Shown here piece by piece: positions 25,051 to 37,082 of a DNA stretch of 39,455 nt. Position numbers and translations under genes: made by a program. The stretch is from NCBI RefSeq assembly GCF_022539665.2, contig NW_026712477.1:1-39455 (forward strand). Reading direction: 5' to 3'. The notes beneath the pieces were generated by a model. The model made no database searches. It had not been told where the DNA came from and was given only the letters and a program-made list of their open reading frames with translations. The stretch is from Daphnia carinata (taxonomy: Eukaryota > Arthropoda > Branchiopoda > Diplostraca > Daphniidae). Position 1 is the first letter of the stretch, and each line of letters begins with the position of its first letter.

Positions 25051-25750
25051 GAAACTCACTGTCTTACACTATATTCACATTGAATACACGTATATTTGAT
25101 GCTGTTTGAATGTAGATATTGAAACTGATTGTATAACACTATATTCACATTGAATACACGTATATTTGATGCTGTTTGAATGTAGATATTGAAACTCACT
25201 GTATCACACTATATTCACATTGAATACACGTATATTTGATGCTGTTTGAATGTAGATATTGAAACTCACTGTATCACACTATATTCACATTGAATACACG
25301 TATATTTGATGCTGTTTGAATGTAGATATTGAAACTGATTCTATCACACTATATTCACATTGAATACAAGTATATTTGATGCTGTTTGAATGTAGATATT
25401 GAAACTCACTGTCTTACACTATATTCACATTGAATACACGTATATTTGATGCTGTTTGAATGTAGATATTGAAACTGATTGTATAACACTATATTCACAT
25501 TGAATACACGTATATTTGATGCTGTTTGAATGTAGATATTGAAACTCACTGTATCACACTATATTCACATTGAATACACGTATATTTGATGCTGTTTGAA
25601 TGTAGATATTGAAACTCACTGTATCACACTATATTCACATTGAATACACGTATATTTGATGCTGTTTGAATGTAGATATTGAAACTGATTCTATAACACT
25701 ATATTCACATTGAATACACGTATATTTGATGCTGTTTGAATGTAGATATT
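25051..25750. repeat. Five-monomer (350-bp) higher-order repeat, two tandem copies
   Basis: The variable window runs CACTGTCTTACAC, GATTGTATAACAC, CACTGTATCACAC, CACTGTATCACAC, GATTCTAT(C/A)ACAC in the first five monomers. The same order repeats in the next five: the rare CACTGTCTTACAC form appears near 25055 and again near 25405, exactly 350 bp apart. The preceding monomers also share an altered CpG position (ACACTTATATT versus ACAAGTATATT). This shows duplication of a five-monomer block rather than of single monomers. Confidence 0.85.
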
Positions 25751-28130
25751 GAAACTGATTCTATAACACTATATTCACATTGAATACACGTATATTTGAT
25801 GCTGTTTGAATGTAGATATTGAAACTGATTGTATCACACTATATTCACATTGAATACACGTATATTTGATGCTGTTTGAATGTAGATATTGAAACTCACT
25901 GTATCACACTATATTCACATTGAATACACGTATATTTGATGCTGTTTGAATGTAGATATTGAAACTGATTCTATAACAATATATTCACATTGAATACACG
26001 TATATTTGATGCTGTTTGAATGTAGATATTGAAACTGATTCTATAACACTATATTCACATTGAATACACGTATATTTGATGCTGTTTGAATGTAGATATT
26101 GAAACTCATTCTATAACACTATATTCACATTGAATACACGTATATTTGATGCTGTTTGAATGTAGATATTGAAACTGATTCTATAACACTATATTCACAT
26201 TGAATACACGTATATTTGATGCTGTTTGAATGTAGATATTGAAACTGACTGTATCACACTATATTCACATTGAATACACGTATATTTGATGCTGTTTGAA
26301 TGTAGATATTGAAACTGATTCTATAACACTATATTCACATTGAATACACGTATATTTGATGCTGTTTGAATGTAGATATTGAAACTCACTGTATAACACT
26401 ATATTCACATTGAATACACGTATATTTGATGCTGTTTGAATGTAGATATTGAAACTGATTCTATAACACTATATTCACATTGAATACACGTATATTTGAT
26501 GCTGTTTGAATGTAGATATTGAAACTGATTCTATAACACTATATTCACATTGAATACACGTATATTTGATGCTGTTTGAATGTAGATATTGAAACTCACT
26601 GTATCACACTATATTCACATTGAATACACGTATATTTGATGCTGTTTGAATGTAAATATTGAAACTCACTGTATCACACTATATTCACATTGAATACACG
26701 TATATTTGATGCTGTTTGAATGTAGATATTGAAACTGATTCTATAACACTATATTCACATTGAATACACGTATATTTGATGCTGTTTGAATGTAGATATT
26801 GAAACTGATTCTATAACACTATATTCACATTGAATACACGTATATTTGATGCTGTTTGAATGTAGATATTGAAACTGATTCTATAACACTATATTCACAT
26901 TGAATACACGTATATTTGATGCTGTTTGAATGTAGATATTGAAACTGATTCTATAACACTATATTCACATTGAATACACGTATATTTGATGCTGTTTGAA
27001 TGTAGATATTGAAACTGATTCTATAACACTATATTCACATTGAATACACGTATATTTGATGCTGTTTGAATGTAGATATTGAAACTGATTCTATAACACT
27101 ATATTCACATTGAATACACGTATATTTGATGCTGTTTGAATGTAGATATTGAAACTGATTCTATAACACTATATTCACATTGAATACACGTATATTTGAT
27201 GCTGTTTGAATGTAGATATTGAAACTGATTCTATAACACTATATTCACATTGAATACACGTATATTTGATGCTGTTTGAATGTAGATATTGAAACTCACT
27301 GTATCACACTATATTCACATTGAATACACGTATATTTGATGCTGTTTGAATGTAGATATTGAAACTGATTCTATAACACTATATTCACATTGAATACACG
27401 TATATTTGATGCTGTTTGAATGTAGATATTGAAACTGATTCTATAACACTATATTCACATTGAATACACGTATATTTGATGCTGTTTGAATGTAGATATT
27501 GAAACTGATTCTATAACACTATATTCACATTGAATACACGTATATTTGATGCTGTTTGAATGTAGATATTGAAACTCATTGTATAACACTATATTCACAT
27601 TGAATACACGTATATTTGATGCTGTTTGAATGTAGATATTGAAACTGATTCTATAACACTATATTCACATTGAATACACGTATATTTGATGCTGTTTGAA
27701 TGTAGATATTGAAACTGATTCTATAACACTATATTCACATTGAATACACGTATATTTGATGCTGTTTGAATGTAGATATTGAAACTGATTGTATAACACT
27801 ATATTCACATTGAATACACGTATATTTGATGCTGTTTGAATGTAGATATTGAAACTGACTGTATCACACTATATTCACATTGAATACACGTATATTTGAT
27901 GCTGTTTGAATGTAGATATTGAAACTCATTGTATAACACTATATTCACATTGAATACACGTATATTTGATGCTGTTTGAATGTAGATATTGAAACTGATT
28001 CTATAACACTATATTCACATTGAATACACGTATATTTGATGCTGTTTGAATGTAGATATTGAAACTGATTCTATAACACTATATTCACATTGAATACACG
28101 TATATTTGATGCTGTTTGAATGTAGATATT
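25681..28130. repeat. Homogenised satellite domain, GATTCTATAACAC form
   Basis: About 35 monomers, mostly of the form TAGATATTGAAACTGATTCTATAACAC. Several runs are identical over hundreds of bases, notably 26741-27280. Occasional CACTGTATCACAC, CATTGTATAACAC or GATTGTATAACAC monomers interrupt them. It is the counterpart of the CACTGTATCACAC-dominated domain at 7.3-11.6 kb, so the two monomer states have expanded separately. A scrambled monomer near 28166 marks its right edge. Confidence 0.8.
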
Positions 28131-31101
28131 GAAACTCACTGTATCACACTATATTCACATTGAATACACTGTTATCACACTATATATTTGATACTGTTTG
28201 AATGTAGATATTGAAACTGATTCTATAACACTATATTCACATTGAATACACGTATATTTGATGCTGTTTGAATGTAGATATTGAAACTCACTGTATCACA
28301 CTATATTCACATTGAATACACGTATATTTGATGCTGTTTGAATGTAGATATTGAAACTCATTGTATCACACTATATTCACATTGAATACACGTATATTTG
28401 GTGCTGTTTTAATATAGATATTGAAACTCACTGTATAACACTATATTCACATTGAATACACGTATATTTGATGCTGTTTGAATGTAGATATTGAAACTGA
28501 TTCTATAACACTATATTCACATTGAATACACGTATATTTGATGCTGTTTGAATGTAGATATTGAAACTCACTGTATTACACTATATTCACATTGAATACA
28601 CGTATATTTGATGCTGTTTGAATGTAAATATTGAAACTCACTGTATCACACTATATTCACATTGAATACACGTATATTTGATGCTGTTTGAATGTAGATA
28701 TTGAAACTCACTGTATCACACTATATTCACATTGAATACACGTATATTTGATGCTGTTTGAATGTAGATATTGAAACTGATTCTATAACACTATATTCAC
28801 ATTGAATACACGTATATTTGATGCTGTTTGAATGTAGATATTGAAACTCACTGTATAACACTATATTCACATTGAATACACGTATATTTGATACTGTTTG
28901 AATGTAGATATTGAAACTCACTCTATAACACTATATTCACATTGAATACACGTATATTTGATGCTGTTTGAATGTAGATATTGAAACTCATTGTATCACA
29001 CTATATTCACATTGAATACACGTATATTTGATACTGTTTGAATGTAGATCATTGAAACTGATTCTATAACACTATATTCACATTGAATACACGTATATTT
29101 GATGCTGTTTGAATGTAGATATTGAAACTGATTCTATAACACTATATTCACATTGAATACACGTATATTTGATGCTGTTTGAATGTAGATATTGAAACTC
29201 ACTGTATCACACTATATTCACATTGAATACACGTATATTTCATGCTGTTTGAATGTAGATCATGAAACTGATTCTATAACACTATATTCACATTGAATAC
29301 ACGTATATTTGATGCTGTTTGAATGTAGATATTGAAACTCACTGTATCATAACACTATATTCACATTGAATACACGTATATTTGATGCTGTTTGAATGTA
29401 GATATTGAAACTCACTGTATCACACTATATTCACATTGAATACACGTATATTTGATGCTGTTTGAATGTAAATATTGAAACTCACTGCATCACACTATAT
29501 TCACATTGAATACACGTATATTTCATACTGTTTGAATGTACATCATGAAACTGATTCTATAACACTATATTCACATTGAATACACGTATATTTGATGCTG
29601 TTTGAATGTAGATATTGAAACTCACTGTATCACACTATATTCACATTGAATACACGTATATTTGATGCTGTTTGAATGTAGATATTGAAACTCACTGTAT
29701 CACACTATATTCACATTGAATACAATTATATTTGATGCTGTTTGAATGTAGATATTGATTGTATATATTCACATTGAATACACGTATATTTGATGCTGTT
29801 TGAATGTAGATATTGAAACTCACTGTATCACAATATATTCACATTGAATACACATATATTTGATGCTGTTTGAATGTAGATATTGAAACTCATTGTATAA
29901 CACTATATTCACAATGAATAAACGTATATTTGATGCTGTTTGAATGTAGATCATGAAACTGATTCTATAACACTATATTCACATTGAATACACGTATATT
30001 TGATGCTGTTTGAATGTAGATATTGAAACTCACTGTATCACACTATATTCACATTGAATACACGTATATTTGATGCTGTTTGAATGTAGATATTGAAACT
30101 CACTGTATCACACTATATTCACATTGAATACACGTATATTTGATGCTGTTTGAATGTAGATATTGAAACTCACTGTATCACACTATATTCACATTGAATA
30201 CACGTATATTTGATGCTGTTTGAATGTAGATATTGAAACTCACTGTATCACAATATATTCACATTGAATACACGTATATTTGATGCTGTTTGAATGTAGA
30301 TATTGAAACTGATTCTATAACACTATATTCACATTGAATACACGTATATTTGATGCTGTTTGAATGTAGATATTGAAACTCACTGTATCACACTATATTC
30401 ACATTGAATACACGTATATTTGATGCTGTTTGAATGTAGATATTGAAACTCACTGTATCACACTATATTCACATTGAATACACGTATATTTGATGCTGTT
30501 TGAATGTAGATATTGAAACTCACTGTATCACACTATATTCACATTGAATACACGTATATTTGATGCTGTTTGAATGTAGATATTGAAACTGATTCTATAA
30601 CACTATATTCACATTGAATACACGTATATTTGATGCTGTTTGAATGTAGATATTGAAACTCACTGTATCACACTATATTCACATTGAATACACGTATATT
30701 TGATGCTGTTTGAATGTAGATATTGAAACTCACTGTATCACACTATATTCACATTGAATACACGTATATTTGATGCTGTTTGAATGTAAATATTGAAACT
30801 CACTGTATCACACTATATTCACATTGAATATACATATATTTGATGCTGTTTGAATGTACATCATGAAACTGATTCTATAACACTATATTCACATTGAATA
30901 CACGTGTATTTGATGCTGTTTGAATGTCGATATTGAAACTCACTGTATCACACTATATTCACATTGAATACACATATATTTGATGCTGTTTGAATGTAGA
31001 TATTGAAACTCACTGTATCACACTATATTCACATTGAATACACGTATATTTGGTGCTGTTTGGATGTAGATATTAAAACTCCTGTATCACACTATATTCA
31101 C

Positions 31102-31701
31102 CTGGAGAAATAGGACCTGGATATATAGGACCCAATCTTCAAACATTTTTTGAAGGGTCCTATTTCTCCCTATTGAGGGTCCTATTTCTCCAGCCTTGAG
31201 GTCCTATTTCTCCATCTTAAAAAAATTAAATGTGTAATGGGCTTAATATTCCGATATGTTGAAAAAAAAACCGAACGGCTTATATTGGTTTCTGCACTTC
31301 AAACACCGTTATCAATATGACGCCTTTTCACTGCATTATAACTTTTTTAAAAAAATTTACATTCATAATATTTTTGCAGGATTATATGCTTTTTCTATTG
31401 CTTTTTAGAGCTCATTTAATAGAAAAGTAATTTTGTTTATACAGTATTTGGATTTTCGCATTTCACATTTTCTTACTGGTGTTTTCAGGCCTACCATCAC
31501 CCGCCCTTTACTAGTGTCGCTATTCACTTTTTTTTTCTTCGTGCCTCAATGAGGATTCTTGGGAGGGCACATAAGTACCTCTTAATACACAGATAACTAA
31601 GAAAATTATTATATAAAAATAATTTAAGAAACGTTAATTTCATAATAAAACACTGTTTGCCCTTGCGCAAAATATTGTTTTTTACGATATATATGGCAAC
31701 G
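31102..31701 (+). repeat. Left terminal inverted repeat of element B (tip deleted)
   Basis: Corresponds to about 15399-16000 of copy A. The hairpin arm is altered (GGATATATAGGACCC opposite GGGTCCTATTTCTCC), so pairing is weaker than in copy A. The remainder is nearly identical to copy A. The open frame at 31657-31938 overlaps the inner edge; a one-base A insertion shortens it relative to copy A, which supports its being non-coding. Confidence 0.75.
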
Positions 31702-32474
31702 GTTACTACAAGCAGACGACTGTTTCAAGCTCGAAGTGTCAACATCCTACAATTCTATGAATCGTTGAAGTTGCTTATTGTAAGCGGTGTTTGTTTGACA
31801 GGTAAGTGGCTAGTTTCAGTAAAATTAAAAATTTTCTATTACCTAGGTTTGGCAGTTTTGGTACATTTCAAATTCATGTTGGCATTAGCACCACAGAAGA
31901 AAAAAATTTACTTGGAAGGAAAGGTATTTAAAGTGTAGACATAATTTTATTAGTTGCAGTTGGAAATTTGACACACATTACTAATCCGAAATGTTTCTTA
32001 GGTGGTTACTTTCAAGGAGAATCATGAAACTAGAGCATGATTTACCATGAACCATTTGGGAACCAACTTGTTAGCTGCCTTATAGCTATCATCCTTCTGG
32101 TAATCTAGATTTTCACAGATTTTTTGTTCGTGAAATTTATGTAATCATTTTTCTTATCGTTCAGATGAAATAACAGCATTACAGCTGTTAGTTACGTCAA
32201 GACATTAATCTCAAGATGCAAGTACTGAGCTTTAACGGATTTCAATTTACAGAAGCAAGACATCCAATTCTGTTGTTGAGGAGAAAACCAACTACACACC
32301 CAGCTATGAATGGACACATATGTGTAATTGAATCTAAATTAATTTTATTTTTATGGTTTAAAGGCTTTTCGTTCTAATCTTCCTGCTAGATAGTATCTGA
32401 GAGCCATTCTTTAATTATCATTTCACTTAGATGCATTTTCAACTAGTAACTACATTAATTTATTATCGTCTTAG
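31702..32474 (+). other. Unassigned interior of element B
   Basis: Nearly identical to the matching part of copy A (16000-16772) apart from one extra A in an A-run near 31905. AT-rich with splice-like signals and no sustained coding frame. The same weak possibility of an eroded extended PHD finger applies, near 32200-32240. Confidence 0.35.
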
Positions 32475-33987
32475 GTAGCAAACCGAAATCGGTACCATCG
32501 CTGAGCAGTGCCCAAGAAAATGTCCAGGAGCACGTAACACTATTCCTTATTATTGATTTCCATGATATCAATATTGGATATGGATCACGGGATCTCATGT
32601 TGAAGGCGAGGGGGAGGAGAACACCCAATCCGTTAGAAAGCTGAAAAAAGAAATGACCGTCGAAGAAAGGCACTTAATCCGTGCCCAAAAGTATAGGATA
32701 CATAAACATTTTTACGTTTTGCGTTTAATTATTTAGAGTTACTTGTGTGTGAAAAGGCTACAACTCATCGAATCGGACTTTTATAAGCATGCCAGCATTA
32801 ATGAAACGGCGCGGACGCTAGATCTTGATCTCGATGTCGTTGTCGTTGATCAAATTTTCAACTTTTGGGTTCTTAAACGAAAGGTGTGTGCTCCCAAATT
32901 CATGTGTCTCTACTACAAGCAATCAATTTTCTTTTTAAAATTTCCAGTCCAACCGAGACAGACCATTGCTACCGCCCAAAACCACTGAAACGGAAAGATT
33001 AAGTCAGCAACAACAGCAAGATATGGAACGTATGAAATTGTTTGTACAGCTACGACAAGACCTAGAGAGGGTATGAACATACTTCTCATTAACTTTATTA
33101 TTTTATCTCGTTAAATGCAGAGTTGTCAGTAAAAACTGTTCTTCGCTGTAGGTTCGAAATTTGTGTTACATGGTCAGCCGAAGAGAGAAATTATCACGAT
33201 CGTATTTTCGATTGCGAGAACAAACCTTCCACAAGCAACAGCGATTTTGTCTCTGTCTGATCTACAAAAAACTATCACCCCAGCAGAACTGACGCCAATC
33301 ATGGCTCCAATGTCTATGACCTTGTATATTTACGTGGGGAAACGATCCAAAAAGAAGGCTTTGAACAAGTCATTCAACTCATAGCAGGCGTACAGTCGAA
33401 CATCCCCGCAATGAAAAAGGTTTGGCTTTTCCGTAATTATCGATGACAAGGAAACAGTTCTCAATCTGTGTGCGTTGAATTTATTTGGTTGCAGGATAAA
33501 AATGGAATCGTTGGTCGTCCCAATCATTTAAAGGAAGACAACCCATACAAACGCACGTACATGAATGGGGGCGAAAGTCGTTGATTCCGCTCGCTATCTT
33601 CCATCAGTGCCGAATCGGCTGCCTCTGATACTGAAACAAACAGTAGATGGAAGAGACCGGTATTTCAAATCATCTTCCTGTTCGAGTTTCTACGCCGATC
33701 ACAATTTCCCATTTTTTATTCTTTCCGTCCAGGTGAGAACACCTTCGCAAACATCAATTACCTCGGTCGACAGCGATTTCGATGTAGCCATTACACAGCT
33801 TGGTTCCAAAAAAGCCAGTTCGAAAACTAGTGATAGAGCTGGCAAGTTCATTTACACCGACAGTGAAGAAGAAGCGGGACCTTTTAGGCTTTTGATGTTA
33901 CCTGCTAAATTTTTGTTTAATTGTTTGTATTTTGTAAAAATAAATGTAAATCAATTACCAAAAATTTATGGTTTTATTTTAATTTAA
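32475..33987 (+). pseudogene. Broken JADE/Rhinoceros-family gene fragment captured in element B
   Basis: Second copy of the fragment. Inferred exons: 32475-32533 (tentative), 32611-32690 (start tentative), 32757-32883, 32948-33070, 33152-33419, 33495-33659, 33733 to about 33885. It keeps the same diagnostic blocks (LQLIESDFYKH, LFVQLRQDLER, VRNLCYMVSRREKL, REQTFHKQ). It also has the same two frame changes within the 33152 exon and the same in-frame TGA, at 33582, so the damage predates the split of the two copies. It differs by a 6-bp tandem duplication (GTCGTT, near 32838) that adds two residues in DLDVV, a 2-bp loss in the following intron, and an acceptor reading TTTCCAG instead of TTTACAG. 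It shows no sign of coding selection and is not expected to make a full JADE protein. Confidence 0.85.
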
Positions 33988-33996
33988 ACAAATTTT

Positions 33997-34287
33997 CTTG
34001 CGTCCTTTGGCTGCCGCGATCCGGACATTCCGCGGATGTTCCAATACGTACGTTCACTGAACGTACGGATTTGCCATCCTGCAGACGTCCAACTAAGGAC
34101 GTCCGTAGTACTCCCAAATAAGGACGTTACCAGGACTTCCAATTAATTACGTCCGTAGGACGTCCTCCAGTGGACGTCCCTAAAACCGGACATTAGGACA
34201 TCCTGGTGACGTACATCTGCCGTCAGAATAGGACGTCCCGATCGGCCAGCCAGGACGTAGATGGGATGTCCCTGGGACGGACAAAGG
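33997..34287. repeat. ACGTCC-rich segment in element B
   Basis: Copy of the palindrome-word segment of element A, almost unchanged, including the 21-bp palindrome CGTACGTTCA-C-TGAACGTACG at 34047-34067. Read with its partner, it shows the segment was part of the element before the copies separated. Confidence 0.65.
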
Positions 34288-34359
34288 CTAGTAGGGTATG
34301 TATGTGCTATAATCTTTTTGTTTAAGGAAGGCAAGCCAGCATATGCCATCCAATTTCAG

Positions 34360-34841
34360 GGGAAAAGCAGGACTCTGATAAAATGAAAACTCAACTTAAA
34401 CGGAAGTTAGATAAGTTGGAGAAGAAGAAACTAAACAAACAAACAAAGGAAAAATAACAGATGCCAAGGTAAACTTTGATTTCGACAAAAAAAAATAGAC
34501 CTTCAACTAATTTTACTTTTCTGTATTTTAACAGATAAAAGAATACTAAGCGCAATAGGTTAAAAAAAATGTGGAATTGATTGCGAGCTTGATAAACCAA
34601 TTAGGAAAGAGAATAAAATCAACATCACAAACGAGAAAGAAGTTGGTTGAACGCATCGAAGAACAAGAAAAGAGAAAGGAACAACAACAGAAAAGGGATA
34701 AATCAACATTAAGAAAACGAAAAATGAAAGGAAAGCATAAACTGAATAAACTAGCGAAAAAAAAACAAACTTATCGTATGAATTGCCGATATTGACATGG
34801 ATGAGCTGCCTCGTGTTCCATTATTTACAAGCCGTGCCATG
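34360..34841 (+). pseudogene. Broken lysine-rich coiled-coil-like reading frame, copy B
   Basis: Counterpart of the lysine-rich frame in copy A. Candidate exon 34360-34468, intron 34469-34534, then a second segment from 34535. It carries extra damage: a 4-bp insertion (one more AAAC unit near 34440) shifts the first segment after KKLNK, and a longer A-run (nine A instead of seven near 34757) shifts the second segment, so the frame ends about 15 residues earlier (...KKKQTYRMNCRY). The two copies acquiring different indels in this frame argues against any selection for the protein. Confidence 0.45.
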
Positions 34842-34901
34842 ATAGTTTTGTATAACAATACACTGGCATGCCTTCCATGATCCGAGCGGAACTCATTATT
34901 T

Positions 34902-35534
34902 TCGTTCTTGCCACGTAGGTCTCTATTTATGGTTTTGCGGCATATATTTTTTTTATTAAAAAATGTGCTTGTCTTAAATAATATATATATAATTTTTTTA
35001 TTATTTATCAGTGTATTAAGGAGTACTTAGGGGAAAGCATGCCCCTCGTCTCCGGGAATTCGCATGGAATAAGGATATCAGCCAGGGGGGAGGGCGATAC
35101 TAGGACTGGAAACGCCACTAACGAAAGGTCAAGGGCAAAAAATCAAACACTGTGTAAAAATAAACATAACTTTTATACATGAGCTGTGTAAAGCAATAGA
35201 TAATGCGTGTAATCGTGCAAAAAAAATACAAATATGAATTCAAACAAAAAAGTTATGATGGACTGATTACACGAGCAATTGATAACGTGGTTTGGAGTGC
35301 GGAAAACTACATAAGCCGTCCGGTTCTTCCTTTATAACAGCGGGCTTTAGGGCTATTTCCCAAGGAGAAATAGGACCATTACTATGGAGAAATAGGACCC
35401 TTATGAGGGAGAAATAGGACCCTTCAAAATATGATTGATGATTGGGTCCTAATTCTCCGGGTCCTATTTCTCCAGGTCCTATTTTGGGGTCCTAAATCTC
35501 CGGGTCCTATTTCTCCAGGTCCTATTTCTCCGGC
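34902..35534 (-). repeat. Right terminal inverted repeat of element B
   Basis: Nearly identical to 19190-19822 of copy A and complete at its outer end (CTCCAGGTCCTATTTCTCCGGC). It retains the run of GGAGAAATAGGACC words in both orientations between about 35364 and 35534. A few substitutions separate it from copy A (for example TTTTGGGG for TTTTAGGG). Confidence 0.75.
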
Positions 35535-36039
35535 AAACACGTATATTTGATACTGTTTGAATGTACATCATGAAACTGATTCTATAACACTATATTCACA
35601 TTGAATACACGTATATTTGTTGCTGTTTGAATGTAGATATTGAAACTCACTGTATCACACTATATTCACAATGAATACACGTATATTTGATGCTGTTTGA
35701 ATGTCGATATTGAAACTCACTGTATCACACTATATTCACATTGAATACACGTATATTTGATGCTGTTTGAATGTAGATATTGAAACTCACTGTATCACAC
35801 TATATTCACATTGAATACACGTATATTTCATACTGTTTGAATGTAAATATTGAAACTCATTGTATCACACTATATTCACAATGAATACACGTACATTTCA
35901 TGCTGTTTGAATGTAGATATTGAAACTCACTGTATCACACTATATTCACAATGAATACACGTATATTTCATACTGTTTGAATGTAAATATTGAAACTCAC
36001 TGTATCATACTATATTCACATTGAATACACGTATATTTG

Positions 36040-36185
36040 ATACTGTTTGAATGATACTGTTTTACATCATGAAACTGATTCTATAACACTATTTTCACAT
36101 TACGCATATTTGATGCTGTTTGAATGTCGATATATTGAAACTGATACTGTTTTATACATCACTGATTCTATAACACTACATTGAA
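36040..36185. repeat. Scrambled satellite monomers
   Basis: Two or three monomers with internal partial duplications and deletions: GATACTGTTTGAATGATACTG, then TTTTACATCATGAAACTG, a truncated CACATTACGCATATTTG join, and a second GATACTGTTTTATACATCACTG. All pieces are satellite-derived. The pattern looks like replication slippage or repair between out-of-register monomers. Confidence 0.75.
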
Positions 36186-36602
36186 TACACGCATATTTGA
36201 TGCTGTTTGAATACAGATATTGAAACTCACTGTATCACACTATATTCACATTGAATACACATATATTTGATGCTGTTTGAATGTCGATATTGAAACTCAC
36301 TGTATCACACTATATTCACATTGAATACACGTATATTTGGTGCTGTTTGAATGTAGATATTAAAACTCACTGTATCACACTATATTCACATTGAATACAC
36401 GTATATTTGATGCTGTTTGAATGTAGATATTAAAACTCACTGTATCACACTATATTCACATTGAATACAGATATATTTGATACTGTTTGAAGGTACATCA
36501 TGAAACTGATTCTATAATACTATATTCACATTGAATACACGTATATTTGATGCTGTTTGAATGTAGATATTGAAACTCACTGTATCACACTATATTCACA
36601 TT

Positions 36603-37082
36603 GAATACACGTAGATTTGATGCTGTTTAAATGTAGATATTGAAACTCACTGTATCACACTATATTTACATTGAATACACGTATATTTGATGCTGTTTGA
36701 ATGTAGATATTAAAACTCACTGTATCACACTATATTCACATTGAGTACAGATATATTTGATACTGTTTGACGGTACATCATGAAACTGATTCTATAACAC
36801 TATATTCACATTGAATACACATATATTTGATGCTGTTTGAATGTAGATATTGAAACTCACTGTATCACACTATATTCACATTGAATACACGTATATTTGA
36901 TGCTGTTTGAATGTAGATATTGAAACTCACTGTATCACACTATATTCACATTGAATACACGTATATTTGATGCTGTTTGAATGTAGATATTGAAACTCAC
37001 TGTATCACACTATATTCACATTGAATACACGCATATTTGGTGCTGTTTGAATACAGATATTGAAACTCACTGTATCACACTA
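36603..37082. repeat. Distant copy of the window-start seven-monomer block
   Basis: Carries the same series of private variants as positions 1-480, including ACGTAGATTTG with TGTTTAAATG, CATTGAGTACAG, TTTGACGGTACATC and CGCATATTTGGTG with ATACAG. A few substitutions separate the copies. It shows that satellite segments about 36.6 kb apart have exchanged or been duplicated as multi-monomer units. Confidence 0.85.

Larger units (their letters stand above)
19827..31101. repeat. 70-bp satellite array, block 2 (~161 monomers)
   Basis: Same monomer and same orientation as the first block, continuing between the two mobile-element copies. The part from 19.8 to about 24.6 kb is rich in variant monomers: GATACTG with CATCATGAAACTG, ATTTCATAATG, and CGCATATTTGATG with ATACAGATATTG. 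From about 24.6 kb the array becomes more regular, and 25.7-28.1 kb is dominated by the GATTCTATAACAC form. Variant monomers return from about 28.2 kb to the left junction of element copy B. No gene or non-satellite insertion was seen in this block. Confidence 0.98.
31102..35534 (+). mobile_element. TIR element copy B (~4433 bp), left tip missing
   Basis: Same orientation and content as copy A and about 99 percent identical by eye; long stretches, such as the JADE-like exons around 33165-33980, show no differences. The left end begins inside the subterminal repeats (CCTGGAGAAATAGGACC corresponds to about 15400 in copy A), so about 60 bp of tip is lost. The left satellite flank stops at TATATTCAC. 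The right end is GGTCCTATTTCTCCGGC followed by AA and then ACACGTATATTTG, so 'ATTGAAT' of the monomer is absent and there is no clean target-site duplication. This fits a small deletion at the left junction, or unequal exchange, after insertion. Confidence 0.88.
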
